Shown: piece by piece, positions 42,220-55,928 of the stretch
Position numbering within the stretch: the first letter of the stretch is position 1
Layout: each line of letters begins with the position of its first letter
Origin: Zasmidium citrigriseum
Taxonomy: Eukaryota; Ascomycota; Dothideomycetes; Mycosphaerellales; Mycosphaerellaceae
Assembly (NCBI GenBank): GCA_002786025.1
Contig: NHNW01000005.1
Span: forward strand, 620,001-684,000
Direction of reading: 5' to 3'
Length of the DNA: 64,000 nucleotides
Program-made: the position numbers and the translations under genes
The notes under the pieces: model-generated
Databases searched by the model: none
What the model was told of the DNA's origin: nothing
Seen by the model: only the letters and a program-made list of their open reading frames with translations

Positions 42220-45200
42220 TCCTTCGAACGATAGGATCGTACTTTCTAGCTACTAATAAGCGATACTAGATCTTATTAATCTAGATCCGAGGACGAGTTA
42301 CTAACTAAAGGTTCGCTATAATAAGAGGATCCTAACGCTAACCTAGAGTTCCGAGGCCTACTCGTCGATCTTAGCCTATCGAAAGGACTAGAAACTCGAC
42401 CTAAAGAGTCTTACTAATCCGACTAAACCGGTATACCTAGAGCCTTAGCCTAAGCCCTCCGCTAACTCGATAATCTACTAACCTCTCCTACGAGGAGATC
42501 TAGAACCTCTAGAACCTATCGCCCGGGTATCTTAAGCGGCTTAGATTCTTCGACTAGCTCTAAAGGTAATATAGCTCTAGAATTTACTAGATCGCTACCT
42601 TAATACGGTACCGCTACTTTAGCCCCCGATCCTAACTTTCGACTACTTCTTCTAGTCCGTTAGTAATCGGAAAGAGTAAGAATATTAGATACGAGTTAGT
42701 AAGAGTAGACCCCTAGGTCTAATCCGGATCTATAGACGATTATTTAGTAACTCCTTCCGGCTATTACTTAGTTATACCCGAAGATGCCTTTTCTAGGCTT
42801 AGCTAACAATCTATATTTTAATAGAAGTAACGTTTTAGCCTTCCTCGATAGGTTTAATACTCTTTTAGAGGAATACTACCCCTAAGCTAGTAATACTAAG
42901 AAGGTCCGCTAATTCCTACTAAATATAGATCCTATTATCCGCCCTCGTATTAAACGAATTAAAAGGGTCTATCGTTTAGAGGAATAGGGTAAGTATAATT
43001 AGAAGACTTTCTACGAGGAGGTATCTAAGGAGTTTACTTAGGCTAATACGTTTATACTACTTAGTACCTACTAGTATTTAGAATAGTTATCGTTAATACT
43101 ACGGACTATAGATAATCGCCTCCTCGACTACTACCGCTAGTTCTATACTAGATACTCTCGAATCGAAGATATAGATATAGAACCGAATTTAAAGACTCGT
43201 TTATTCCTCTATAGCCTACTACCTTTATTAGCCCGTAAGATATATACTCGCTATTAGATTAATCCTTTTAAAGAGGATACCTATCGGGACTTCGATAAGA
43301 TCTATAACGATACTATAAGGACTATTAAGGGTAATAAGGCTTTTAACTTATTATAGAGAGAATATTCTTTATATCTCTATAAACTATAGTAGTCGGTTAA
43401 GTAAAGGTAGCTAGTTCTAGATACTAATCTATTAAAGGTAACCCCTAGAACCGTCTATAATACTAATATAGAAGCTCTTACTAAGAGGTTAAATAGGATA
43501 GAACTAGCTATACTTTAGAGGGCTACTAACCTAGGAGCCTAACCTTTATACCTATAGATAGTTAATTAGGCTATACCTTAATCCTCCGTAGGGGTATATA
43601 CCTTTAACTAGTCCTAGACTATACTAAAAATAGGCCCGGAGATAGATAGCCTATACTAGAATTATAGATCCCCGAGTTATTAGAGTCGGGACTATAATAC
43701 CTTTAAGATATTCCTTAAGCTTAGCTTTTATTAGGTGGGACCTAATAAGCGATAGTATCTAGGACTAAAGGATAGTACTAGCGCCGCTCCTATATAGTAG
43801 CGTTAAGACCGTAGTAAGCCTAAGCTATATAGTATACTCCTAGTAATTAGATCCGCTTTCCCGGATTACCCTATTATTATCCCTAGTATTAATACCGAAG
43901 AGTTTCTTCGGAAGTAGCGTACTAATAATAACTCTATCGCGCCGCCTACGATATCCTAGACGCCGCTAGCTTAGACACCTCCGGCTAATAAGGGTACTAT
44001 AGCTAGTATATAGGGTTCGCTATATAACTCTTAATATATATTACCCGAGGAAGATAATAACTATATTCTACCGGAGCTTAGTATTTATTACTATAGTATT
44101 TAGCGGACTAAAGTACTAGCTACTAATAGTAGTATAGTATAAGATAGGTACGGATCCTTTAGCGTTACTCCGGAATACTAAGCTTTAGTAGCTACTTAGG
44201 CCTAAGCTAGTCCTTCTTCTTCGAAAGGAAAGGAAGTTCGCTTTAATAACCCTACTAAAATCCTATTAAAGAAAGAGGCCGAGTAGTCGAAGGCTACTAA
44301 GACAAGATAGCTACGAGCGTCTAATATATCCTTATCTAATCTCCTAGAATCGTAGTCGTAAGTAAACGGGAGAGGATTATAGCCTCGGATTAAGGATATT
44401 ACTAATAAGGATAATACGGCTACTCTCCGCGGTAATAATAGTTAAGCTAATCCGGAATCCTAGGAAGCCGCTCCTTTAAATACTCCCTATAGTACCCGAA
44501 AAGGAGATCCTAAGACGAAGACCTTTAGCTACTACGTCTACGAGTATAGAAATAGGGATCCGAAGCTATTCTAGACAAGGGTTATTATAGATACTCCCGT
44601 CGAGACTACTATCGGCGCCTTATTAAAGTATAAGAAAGGATTCGCTAAGTACTTCTCCTAGCGCCTAGCTAATACTCCGGAATTTATAAATAAGCTTAAA
44701 GGGTTCTAGGCTAACTCCGTCTTTAACTCGTATACCGAGAATAGCTTATTATCTACTAGTAACGGGCTCTCTAACGATAAAGAGAATATTAAGCCCGATA
44801 ACGATACGGATTCCGAAGACGATAATAGTAAGGATTAAAAAGCGGTCTTAGTACGATCCCTTACGATAACTAGAGACCCTAAACGGCGCTTACCTCCCCC
44901 TATTTATTATCTATATAAGGAGGGGAGTAAAGTTAACCTCTCTAGTATTACCGATAAGTTTACTATAACTCCTAGCCCTTAGGTTCTAGTATATATTAGA
45001 GAGAATCGTATCTTCTATAAAGCTCTCGTCGATACGGGGTCTAAAGGATATATTATAAGCTACCGCCTAGCCTCTAAACTCGGCCTTCCTATCTCTAGGA
45101 ATATTACTATTAATATAAACGGGGCTAGCGGGCTATACGACTTCTTAGGTATTACGAGAGGGTTAAGGATCTTAGTTTATAGGGTTACTATTAAATAGGA

Positions 45201-45540
45201 CTTCCTTATTTCTAAAGCCGACGAGACCTTTTTTATTCTCGATATACTATAGATTCGCCGTATCTACCTTATAGCCTCGGCTCGCGATAATAGTACCTAG
45301 GAATACTCGATTATAGATACCTAAGGAAACTCGGTCTACTTTATAGCGATTTAGGCCGATTCTAAGGGTCGTAAGCGTACTAATAATATCTTACTTAGGC
45401 CTAGGAACCTAAAATTATAGAGGTTCCGCTCTCTACGCTAGTTCCCTATTTATTAGTAGGAGTATTTACGATTCTCTCGGTCTATTAGGATAATTAAGAG
45501 GACCCCGATCTCGCTAAGATTTATAGGTTTAATAATCTAA
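42220..45540 (+). pseudogene. RIP-inactivated gag-protease frame of retroelement 2
   Basis: One frame (phase of 42841) carries gag-like text: GLANNLYFNRSNVLAFLDRF, then FNTLLEEYYP, RIKRIKRVYRLEE and many Pro/Ser/Asp-rich linkers. It runs in phase into a retropepsin, KALVDTGSKGYIISYRLASKLGLP at about 45019-45090, with the catalytic DTG intact. Stops are TAA/TAG only, mostly at expected Gln or Trp positions. Start is approximate. The protease is in the same frame as gag; pol follows in another frame. Confidence 0.7.
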
Positions 45541-45583
45541 AGGGTACGCGCCCCGAGATCCGCGAAGATCTTAAAGATTTACT

Positions 45584-45608
45584 ATTTATACCCCGCTAGG
45601 GTACGAAC
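45584..45608 (+). repeat. Hairpin motif, copy 2 of 6
   Basis: ATTTATACCC-CGCTA-GGGTACGAAC. Lies where coding changes from the gag-protease frame to the pol frame. Confidence 0.6.
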
Positions 45609-48600
45609 TCGAGGATCCCTAATTACTCCTAGAATTACTATCCCTAAGACGTTCTATTACGCCTTACCGTATTCGCGGTCTAAAATAGGGGAAGGGGAGT
45701 TGAAAATTTTTAATATTAAGACGTCGCTACTACTAATTCCGAGATTTCGCCCTCCTAAGCTAAATTTCTTTATATTAAAGATTAGGGCGATAGCGACGAT
45801 ATTAATTCGATTCTCCTCGCTACTTCTATTAATAAGGCTACCCGTAGGTAGAGAAGAAAGGCTTACTATAACTACTAGGGCGCCCCTTTTAGTATATTAG
45901 CTAATATATATACTATATATAAGCGTAAGGCTAATAAAGTTTACTCTATCGACGAGGACGGATCTAAAACAGATAGTTCTCGCCCTAGTAGCTCCTTAAT
46001 ATAGAGAGATAATTACCTCGCGTACGAAGCGATACTTCCTCCTAGGACTGGGAAGTTTAATAGGAAGTACCTAATTAAGAAGTTTTCTAATATTCCCTAG
46101 GAGAGTCGACTAACCTAGGAACGATTAAATACTATCGAAATCGGGATTAATATACTACCCTTAGAACTAGAACTAATCTAAGAGATACTCTTTAATCGAG
46201 AAGCTATACTAGCGTATAGCTTTAAGTATTTAGGCTGGATCTAAGAAGAAGTAATCGGCCCCTAGTATATCCGAACGGTTCCGTATACCCTATAGTAATA
46301 TCTACTATACCGACTTAATCTATTACTTCGCCCTATCGTCGAAGAGATACTCCGCGATCGAATACGTACTAGGACGATCGAGACTAGTTATACTAGCTAC
46401 CGTAATCCGTATTTCTTAGTAGCTAAAAAGGAGATAAAGAAGTATTACCTAATTAATACCGCGATTCTAATTAATAAAGTTACTATTAGGGATACGAATC
46501 TACCGCTAGATACGGATAGCTTCTCCGAGGATTTTACTAGGTGTATTATTACTAGCCTAGTCGATATATTCTCCGGATATAATAATATAGCTCTATATAA
46601 GTCTTACTAGGATATTACCTCTTTCGATATACCCCTAGGCCTATTTAGATAGACGATACTACCGTAGGGAGCTACTAACTTAGTAGTATAGTTTATCCGA
46701 GCAATTACTTAAGTACTAATAGAATATATCTCCTACCAGGCCTAACTATTCTTAGATAATATCGGTATTAAAGGCCCGAAGTCTTACTATAACTATAAGG
46801 AAGTTAAGCCTAGCCTTCGGAGGTTTATTATAGAATATATCTAAAGTATTAACGCGGTACTAGCGGATCTCGAGCGTTCTAGAGCTACTATTACTAGGAA
46901 GAAGCTCTAACTCCTTTATAGGAAGATTAAAATTATCGGCTATATTACTAATAAAAATAGTCGATACCCCGACGCTAGAAGAGTTCGTAAGATCCTTAAA
47001 TAGCTAATACTAACTTACTAAAAGGATATTCGTATCTAGATAGGACTAGTTATCTACTTCCGGATATAGATACCTAAGCTAGCTACTCGCGGAAAACTAC
47101 TCTTTACTTTACTACGAAAGGACTTAGAGTTTACGTAGGGCGAAGAATAGTAGTTTACGAAGGATTCTATTACTAGATTACTTATTAAGGCGCTAGCCTT
47201 AAAGTCTATTAACTACTCCGAAGATACTAGTAATATCGTCCTCGCTATCGATATATCTAGTAATAGCTAGGGCGCGGTCCTAATATAGTACGAAATAGAT
47301 AAGCCTAAACTCTAGTATCTAGTACGATTCGAATCTAGCTTATTTAGCGATCCGGAGAAAAAGTATAATTCTAGGAAACGCGAGTACCTAGAGGTACTAA
47401 AGTCTCTCTGGAAGTTAAAGCTATAGCTATTCGGAATATTCTTTATCCTCGAAGTAGATACTAATATACTAATATACTAATTAAATAAAGCTGCCTCCGA
47501 TCTTCCTAATATAGCTATAACGAGATAGCTCGCCTAGATCTAGCTTTTTACCTTTAAAGTTAGATATATACTAGGAAGTAAGTACTCCGTACCTAATAGC
47601 CTTTCCCGAAAGCTAGTAATAGAAGAGGATATCGAAGAGCTAGCTAGAGAGGAAGATTTAGAAGAGATAATCGACGACGCCTTCTATCTTAGCTATCCTA
47701 TATAAGTTACTACTCGCCTATAGGAAGAACCTAGTATATTAAACTACCCTAAATAGTATTCGGAGACTTCCTAGTAGCTAGCCTAGATTACTACTAAACG
47801 CTAGCGCCTACGCGGTATAGATAAGTAGCGGTATAAAGTATTAGCGCTAAAATCTCGAAAGTTTATAGTCTAGGGAGGTATTCTCTTTCGTTAACCTTAT
47901 AAATTCTCGCTACTATAGAGAGTAATAGACGAACCCTATAAGTAGGAAGAGATTCTTCGCTAGTTCTATAAAGAAGATAGCTATAGGAGTATTAATATTA
48001 TATTCGATATAATTAGCTAAAGGTACTAGTAGGAGGGACTATACCTAGCCTATTCGAAATACTTTAAAACCTATAGAGAGTATAACTTTAGAAATAGTTA
48101 CCCTCGCTATACTAAACTTTAGCCTACCTATTAAGCCTTTATTAGAGAGAGATAGGTCGCTAATCCTATTTATATTAATAGTAGCAGCTTATTACTCGTA
48201 GTAAGGGAGGCACTTAGTAGCTAGCTAGAGATTAAACTAGTTAATCGCCCTTCGAAGAAGATTACGACTCGTATAATCGTAGACTAGCTATATTCGGATA
48301 TCTTCTATAGATATAGAGCCGCGTTAGAGATCGTTCTAGATAATACTCGAGAATACGCTAGGGAAGTTACCCTACTTCTTACTAGTATAGGCGTTAAACG
48401 TATCCGGATCTCGCCGTATAATCCCTACGCTAATACTCTAGTTAAAGTCGGCTACCGTCTAGTTCTCGCCGCCCTATCTAAGCTAATAGCTAGGACTATA
48501 AAGGGGTAGCGGTAATAGGTTCCGTTAGTAACTTAGGCCGAGAGAACGACGACTAACTCTCGTACTAGATTAACGCTAGCCGCTATAATATTTAGGTATA

Positions 48601-49230
48601 AGGCTATACTTCCTATCGAAGTAGAGTACCCTACTAAGAGTACTCGGGACTAGGGAAAAGTTCGAGACCGAGCTATATTATTATAGTATAAAGCTAAATA
48701 ACTTTAACGCCTTAAAGGAACGATCTAAGAACTTCGAGCTCGCTAGGCGAGGATAAAAGCGGCTACTAAGGAATACTACGACTCCTAGTATAATATTACC
48801 TTCGAAGAATACTAGCCTAGTAATATCGTCCTTATATACCGAGCCGCTTTAAAGTACGATAAATCTAAGAAATTAGTATTTAGATAGAAAGGGCTATTCC
48901 GAATTCGAGAACGGAAGCCGCTTCTAGATCGCGAGCTCGATAAGTTATACTCGTATCTACTAGAAGAGCTAGATAGTACGCCTATAAATAGTATATTCGC
49001 CTATTATCTTCTAAAGAAGGTTATATATCTATTCTAGACTTTAACGGAATACCGCCTATCTAAAGATCCGGATCTAGAGAAGATTAATAACGCTAGCGAC
49101 GATAATACTAGCGATACGGATTCTAATACCGAGTCTTTAAAGAATAATAGCCCGAATAAGACTAGCTAAGTCTAGCCTAAAGATACCGAAGATATCGCTT
49201 ATCCTTAACTACGATTAGATCGGATAAGCT
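45585..49230 (+). pseudogene. RIP-inactivated pol frame of retroelement 2 (RT, RNase H, integrase)
   Basis: This frame (phase of 46404) differs from gag-protease. Reverse transcriptase: NPYFLVAKKE and KYYLINTAILINKVTIRD near 46404-46500, SLVDIFSGYNNIAL near 46555-46600, ITSFDIPLGLFR then an LP-GATN block near 46650-46680, and FLDNIGIKG near 46750, where the usual catalytic DD has become DN. RNase H: VLAIDISSNS then GAVLI near 47240-47280. An integrase-like stretch is readable around 47,800-48,700, including VDNTRE-type and RISPYNPYAN blocks. TAA/TAG stand where Gln or Trp is usual. The order RT-RH-IN is that of Ty3/gypsy. End approximate, near a purine tract at 49235-49246. Confidence 0.75.
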
Positions 49231-49234
49231 CTTT

Positions 49235-49246
49235 AGAAGGGAGGGG
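49235..49246 (+). other. Internal purine tract in retroelement 2
   Basis: AGAAGGGAGGGG just after the pol frame, followed by TACTAAAGG. It resembles a polypurine tract before an LTR. No matching second copy of the following sequence was found upstream by eye. It may be a central tract or a scar of a nested element. Confidence 0.3.
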
Positions 49247-49590
49247 TACTAAAGGTATAACTAACCTACTCGAAATTTATTAATTCGCCGCCTTAATACT
49301 AAAATCTTTATTAACTTCGACTAGAAACGCCCGCTTTACTCGGACCTCGAGTATATAATTGTACCTTCCTTATAAAAACGCCTTCCTCGCGTAGTCGATA
49401 CCGCTACTACTAGGAATAGCCGCCGCGCGCCTCCTAGCGTCTATATAAGATAGATTCCTTTCTCTCTTTATTAAACCTTAACTAAGGATTAATTTCGAAA
49501 GCTTTAACCGCTAGCGCCGCTAGCGGTTAGAGCTACCTACCGCCCGTACTAGAGGAAGGTACGTTAATATCTTATATAGCCGACTTTTAT

Positions 49591-49615
49591 ATTCGTACCC
49601 CGCTAGGGTATAAAC
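49591..49615 (+). repeat. Hairpin motif, copy 3 of 6
   Basis: ATTCGTACCC-CGCTA-GGGTATAAAC. Lies between pol and extra frame 3. Confidence 0.6.
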
Positions 49616-51000
49616 CTATTTACTACTAAATTACGATATCTCTAGGCTCCCTACTAGTATTAGTATACTTTAGAACTAGAGGGGACTACGGATAGTATAT
49701 TTCTTTAACTTACTAATAGCTAGATAAGAACTAATTCGAACTAGAGCGGATTACGTGTCGTAACTTCCTATTCGGGACTAGCGCGCCGCTAGTGCCGCTA
49801 GTACGATTTCCTGCCTACGCGCGAATTTTAACTTCTTCTCTGCTACGCTACGACTCGAACTTTCTAGCGACCTATATAGAGGCGATTCCCTTCCGAAGCC
49901 GCGGGAGCTTTATTAAAAGCTAAACGCCTACTATACGCGAGCCGCCTCTACTAGTACCGCTAATATAAGCGATATCCGCGCCCTAAAGGAAGTTATCTAC
50001 CTTAAAGGAGATAAGCTCCGTTAGGAGATAGAGTATCTAGCTTCTAATACCTATACTAGCTATAGAGATCGTACCTATATAGAAGCGATAAAGCGCTATA
50101 TTACTAATATCGGTCGTACCCGCTACTTACTCTAGGATATAGATCTAGAGCTAGATAAGCTATAGCTAGATAAAACTTAAGACGGCAATTAGATAATAAA
50201 TAAGTAGTAGTAGAGCTTAAACCGAGTACTAACCGCTACTAAGAGATAGTAGTATTATACTAGCGTTATCGAGCTACGTATCCTAGCTTCTCGGCTAAAT
50301 ACTTCCGTCGTCCGCCTTCTACGCTTAGGAGCGTAGAACTAGAGAAACGGCGAGCCTAACTCTACCTTTAACCTTAACGAGATCTACCTATCGCTTTAGG
50401 CCGCTAATTCTAACGCCCGCCTTTAAGACCGTATTATCGACGAATACTACGGACTCGGCGACTTCTAGGGACGTTAGACTCTTAGTATATAGTAAGATTT
50501 AGAGCGCTACTATACCTAGCCTAACCCTTGTACTTTCGATACTTACTAATCTATCTTCCGCCTTAGTACTCTACTACTAGCGACGCTAGCGCCTAGTACC
50601 TACTCGTTTCCTAACTAGCTATAGGTATCTATCCGCTAGAGAATTCGCCGCGGAATAGTTATAAACTAAAGCGAGTACGAAGCCGAGCTTAATCGCCGCT
50701 AGGCTAACCTTAGACGTCGTTAAGAGGAAGTCGACTACCTCGTAGGGCTATAACTAGCCGATATATTTATACGTATCCGATAAGAGTAATCTTAAATTAC
50801 TACCGTAAGGCTATCCGCCTAGCCTAGGATAGGTACTCTAAAGCTTTAAATTCGGAGAGGTATAGATAGCTTTAGGCTAGAGGACTAGGAGGAAAGTATA
50901 GATAGGGAGACTAATAGCTAAGGCTATATACCGCTCTAACTAAGCCTCTAACTCGGAGTTCTCTAGTAAAGTAATTAACTTCTACTCTACTATCTTTTCC
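49616..51000 (+). pseudogene. Extra frame 3 of retroelement 2, coiled-coil-like
   Basis: A coherent frame (phase of 49980) broken only by TAA/TAG. Readable text includes ALKEVIYLKGDKLR, YIEAIKRYITNIGRTRYLL, DIDLELDKL, VIELRILASRLNTSVVRLLRLGA and YEAELNRR. Composition is Leu/Arg/Glu/Gln-rich and heptad-like. No domain is recognised. Position after integrase is where some retroelements carry env-like or accessory genes, but no membrane segment is evident. Confidence 0.45.
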
Positions 51001-51228
51001 TATTTTATATCTTTCCTTTATAATACTTACTTTATATCCTTTCGCTACTACTAGCGTTAGGAGATTATAATATATTACCCCTTTCTCTTACCCTTACTAT
51101 CCGTCCGTATTTAGAATTAAGAAAGAAGCTCTTTCTAGCTAACCGCGAGGATTCCTCGGCTATTAATACTAGAGCTCTAGATTCTCCCTAGTATCTATTA
51201 GTATATTAATAGGATAGCCCTTTAGAGA

Positions 51229-51253
51229 GTTTATACCCCGCTTAGGTACGAAC
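51229..51253 (+). repeat. Hairpin motif, copy 4 of 6
   Basis: GTTTATACCC-CGCTT-AGGTACGAAC; one stem mismatch. Lies between extra frames 3 and 4. Confidence 0.6.
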
Positions 51254-52282
51254 GCGGCTAACGCCTAGGAGTAGTTATATCGTCGCCCGCCCTATTCTAA
51301 AACTACTCGGAGTACTACGCCTATACTACTATCGCTAAAACTATCTAAAGATAACTACCCTCGAAGATCTTATACTAGTTATCGAGACCGAATCCCTAGA
51401 ACTTTAGATAGAACGTAACTATATCCTCTAACTCCTAGATACTAAACTAACGATATAGGTAGCTCGTAGATAGCGAATTCGCGATATTAAAGATCTAATT
51501 AAGTCCCTTAAAGCCGACCGCTCTTAACTCCGTACTATTTAGCTCTCCGAAGAGAGGCGAGCCTAGGAGCTTATATAAAATATTCCTTCTAACTTCCGCG
51601 AGTACTACCTCTTTAATATCGTCGAACTACGCCTCGCCTATAGCCAACCTCGAATACGAATATTTTAACTCTTATAATAGGGAGCTAGCTATTAGCGCGA
51701 TAATAACCGCTACCTACGCTTTAATATTAGAGAGATTAAAGAGAATCTATAGTATCTATATTAAGAACTAGCTTTATAGGAATATATCCTTTAGGAATAT
51801 ACTCTAGCGGGGGATTTTTATACTTCTTAGGAACTAGAGCTATAATAGTAACTCGAAGATCTTCGAAAGTACCTAATCCCTAGCTCTAGAGATAGTCGCC
51901 GCTCGATATATCGGCTTAGACACGCTAACGATATACTAGAATATACGCTAGATACTACTTCTAGTCTAGACGCCCTCGTTAGGGGAAATATATATATCCG
52001 TACTATTAGCGGCGCCCCTAGAACTATTCTATACCCTCTAAACTAACGAGCCGACCTTATCCGCCAACTAGGTTAGTAGGCTAAAAGCTTATATTAGATA
52101 GCGGCTAGCCTCGATCCTCCCCTACGTAGATAGAGGCTAGAGGCTAGCGCTATCCTAGATAAGGAGGCCTAATCGGTAGCTACCCCGGGACCGCGTATAG
52201 TTATTTTAAAGTTTAACGATAGATCTAGATTAATATTAAAGCTTCTAGTCCTAATCTATAAGCTAGTAACGCCCCTTTTTAC
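51254..52282 (+). pseudogene. Extra frame 4 of retroelement 2, coiled-coil-like
   Basis: A coherent frame with only RIP-type stops, readable from LEDLILVIETESLEL near 51,360, through RIRDIKDLIKSLKADRS, NIPSNFREYYLFNIVELRLAYS and DILEYTLDTTSSLDALVRG, to LVTPLFTFIP, which runs straight into the next hairpin at 52283. Helical and charged like frame 3; the two could be diverged relatives but I cannot align them confidently. No family recognised. Confidence 0.45.
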
Positions 52283-52307
52283 GTTTATACCCTAGTAGAG
52301 TACGAAC
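52283..52307 (+). repeat. Hairpin motif, copy 5 of 6
   Basis: GTTTATACCC-TAGTA-GAGTACGAAC; one stem mismatch (G to A, RIP-compatible). Lies between extra frames 4 and 5. Confidence 0.6.
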
Positions 52308-55300
52308 TCTAGTTTTTGCCCCTACTACTCCTATAACTTATCTCCGCCGCCCCGAGATAATAAGAATACTCTAGATCTACCTATAAAAGTCGCCTAAACC
52401 TTAGTCCTTTATCTACCCCTTAATTTACTTAAGCTAGCTACCTATACCTACTTAGCTACCTATACCCTTCCGAAACTAACCTTTAGCGGCTAATTACGAG
52501 CTCGAGAATTATATAGATTAATCGTAGGTACCTTAGAAGCGTACCTATTTATAGTTTGCTAAGGACGATAACGCTATCGATAGCGGGAGGGCCTATAATT
52601 TCTATAGTCCTCTAGGCTATATAAGCCTACTAAACTTCCGACTACTTTCTCTCTATACTAGTACTAAATAACTACTCGGCGTACTCTCTACTACCTTATT
52701 ACCCCTTTCTAATCTACCTTCTTTATTAACTTTATTAAGTTTATCTATATAGACTATCTATCCCTACCGCTCCGCGATACTATCTACTATAGCTCCTCTT
52801 ATAGAAGAAGGCGCTAATATTACTACCGCCGTTCCTAAAGATACTATCGCTAATATAATACTTGCCCTTACCTAAGAAGGAGAGGACGGTATCTATATAG
52901 GTAGCGCCCTCGGCGGTACCGAATAGATCCGGCTACGACGCGACTAACTCGGCTTTAACGATATTACGAATACTATAATCGATAAAGTATTTAATAGTAC
53001 CCTATAGGAGTTTAGTACTAGTATTACGATATAGGAAGAGCGAGTTTAGAAGCGAGTCGCTTACTTTATCTACGCTATTCTAAATCTTAAGGTTCTCGTA
53101 GAAGCTATTAATATCGATCTTATCGTTAGTTCTCTAGAGAAAGCCTTCGGTTTAGAAGCTAAGAAGATTCTCGGAAGCCTTCTAGATAAGTTTACTATCG
53201 TTAGCTAAGCTCGTAAAGTCGGAAAAGAGGCCTACAATCGCTACCGTAATATACTTCGTATAATATAGAGCTACTAGGGTACCGCTAATATACGCTATAT
53301 TCTCTTCTACGACTATACTAATACCGCCGCCCTAGAAGATAGATAGAAGTATCTCTAATCCTTTATCGCTAGGTTTAATACGTAGAAGGAAGTAGCCCCT
53401 CTAATTTTAAAGGCTATTATCTAGCGTACTATTAATCGGAACTTGGAAGAGTAAAGAAGGTCTTAATAAGGAATTTAAGCTTATAAACTCTAACCTCTAT
53501 ACCCTAACTCGCGAGTAGAGAATAGATCGTATTAACGAGATTAACGCTATTAATCTCGATTCCCTACGGGTTAGATAGTTCGTTAACTTATAGGGTTAGG
53601 AGTTTACCTTATCTAAGTTTCTTTAGCTAAAGACGAGCTAAGGCCCGCCTCTACTAGTACCTTCGAGAAAGGACTAGGATAAGCTAAAGCCTATACCTTC
53701 GGATCCTAAGCCGGCTCCTAAGCTAGGCCCTAAGCTAGTTAACTCGAATGTCCCTTAGCCTCCCCGCCAAAGCGGCCGCCTTAATCCTCTACTAGTACTA
53801 TTAGATCCTAAGCCGCTTCCTAACTAGTCCCGCCCTCGGAATAATTCGATTAGTTCTAAGAAGTCGAACCTACTACTACCTAGTACGCTATAGCGCTCCT
53901 ACGAAGCTACTCCTTAGTAGACGCCCTATTCGAGATAGTCTAATTAGTCCGCCTATTCTTAGTAGTCCGTACGCGAAGGTTTATAAGTTTCGGATAGCTC
54001 GAGTCGCCTTAATAGTATACTTAAGTTTTACGAGTACTATAGCGATACTATATATACCTCCTTTATCGCCCTTATCGATAGTAATACTAATCTTAAACTC
54101 TAATCGATCCTACTAGACGACTAGAAGATTAAGATACTAGAGTTATACCGAGATAAGTACGTAAAGGCTAGAGATAGTAATAAGGTCCTATATCCTAAGT
54201 ATAGGAAGCTACTCGCTAGCCTTATAGGTATATAGACTAAATACGGTAGACTATATAATATCTTATAGAAGATATATAGTAGCCGCGGTAATCTCTATCG
54301 CTTTCGGTAAGAGAATCCGACTTTCTTTAGAAGCGACGGAATAAATATAGTCCCTTCTAACGCTCTCGGCCCCTATCGCTTTAAGATAGGTACTTAGTAT
54401 AATAGCTATATTATTCCTAGTAACTAGGAGACCTTTAACCCGAAACTCTACGATATCCTTACTAGGGCTCTCGGCCTTAACCTATCGATACTAAATACTT
54501 AGAAGAGAGAAGGTAATATTATCGTTAGCGGTATCTTCGACTAGTAGTACGAGTATAAGAATAAAGATAGTAAGTCTATCTATAATATTATCCTTAAAGA
54601 AGTTCGGATATACCGCTAGTATACCTAGAAGATTCGAGGCTAAAGTAACTTTAGCTAGGGACGTACCTAACTCTTTTCTCTCGCCTAGTAGCTTATACGT
54701 CTAGACTCTATATACTATATACTCTATATACTACTTCGCCGCGATAAGACCCCCTTTCTTAACCCCTATCCCTACTATATTAAGGATTAGTATAGAGAAA
54801 TAGGGAACGGGAAGAAGCCTACTAACTACTCTAATACTAGCTTTCGCTATATAGATAGTAACGTTAAGAAGATAAAAGCTATTAGTAGAGGAGAGTTTAT
54901 AATTTAAGGCTCGCTCTCCTTACTCGCTAAGAAGGCGCCGAACTATACCGAGCTAATACCTAGACTTTATTAGCCTAAGCTTTAGAATAAATAGATAGCT
55001 CGCCTCGATAGGGATATACTAGAGATAGTAGGTAGTAGAGTTTAGACTATCGATAATACTATATAGACTCTAGAGGATACGGCGAATACTAGATACGACT
55101 AGAAGCCTATTCCCTATAAGAAGAGGCTAGATATCCGCGTATCTAAGCTAACCCTTCTATATAGAGCGCCTAGCGTTAAGCCTCCGAACGTCGATCGTAC
55201 TAACCTCTTTCCCTAGTATACTAAAGTTAACCTATAGACTAGAGTACTAGAGATTAATAGTACTAGTAGCTAGGACGAGATAAGTCGGTCCTACTACGAG

Positions 55301-55790
55301 CTTACTACCTCGCTAAGAACTCTATCTAGCTACCCTAATCGATATAGCCGAATCCCTTTTAAGTTCCTAGCTACTATTAAGATACGAGCTAATTAGGATA
55401 TTAGTAAGGCTCTAACCTATTAGATAATATAGAGCGATCCTTAGGTTATTACTACTTAGAGGAATATAATATAGCGTATTATTAACTAGTATAGAGCTAG
55501 GGAAAATAAGGATAGTACGAATACTAGCTTTACCGACTTCCTTAAGGGCTATCGAAATAGCGCCGCTAGCGAATTCTTTACTCGTTAGAGTATAGTATAG
55601 CTCCTTAAAAAGAGAATCTTCGGTAAGTAGAAGAGCTTCTTTAAGAATAGTAGCGACTTTAGTAAGCTTCTACCTAAGGACGAGACTAAGTTTATTAAAG
55701 GCGAGGAGGGCGAGGAGGTCTCTTTTCTTAAGGAGAACTTTATAGACGGCGCTAGTAATATAGTTCTACGCTAGGATAACTAGCTAGGTA
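52308..55790 (+). pseudogene. Extra frame 5 region of retroelement 2
   Basis: About 3.5 kb containing coherent protein text in at least two segments. One near 52,800-53,450 includes AILNLKVLVEAINIDLIVSS and KKILGSLLDKFTIVS. One near 54,300-54,600 includes RSDGINIVPSNALGPYRFKIG, KLYDILTRALGLNLSILNT and EGNIIVSGIFD. Between them is Pro/Ser-rich linker text. It resembles a gag-like or structural protein in layout, but no domain is recognised. Only TAA/TAG stops interrupt the segments. It ends just before the last hairpin. Confidence 0.4.
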
Positions 55791-55815
55791 GTTTATACCC
55801 TACTAGGGTACGAAC
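55791..55815 (+). repeat. Hairpin motif, copy 6 of 6
   Basis: GTTTATACCC-TACTA-GGGTACGAAC. Lies after frame 5 and 130 bases before the right LTR. Confidence 0.6.
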
Positions 55816-55928
55816 TTAAAGGGTAATACTATACGGTATAAACGGTATATAGATAATTTCTTTTATTCGTAAGGCGTTTTAGTTCTTAACTTTACGATAG
55901 TAATATATTAAGTCTACGGGTTAGACTT

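Noticed and set aside
45700..45900. 66-codon frame in element 2
   Set aside because: Out of phase with pol, which reads coherently through the same bases; chance survival of an open frame.
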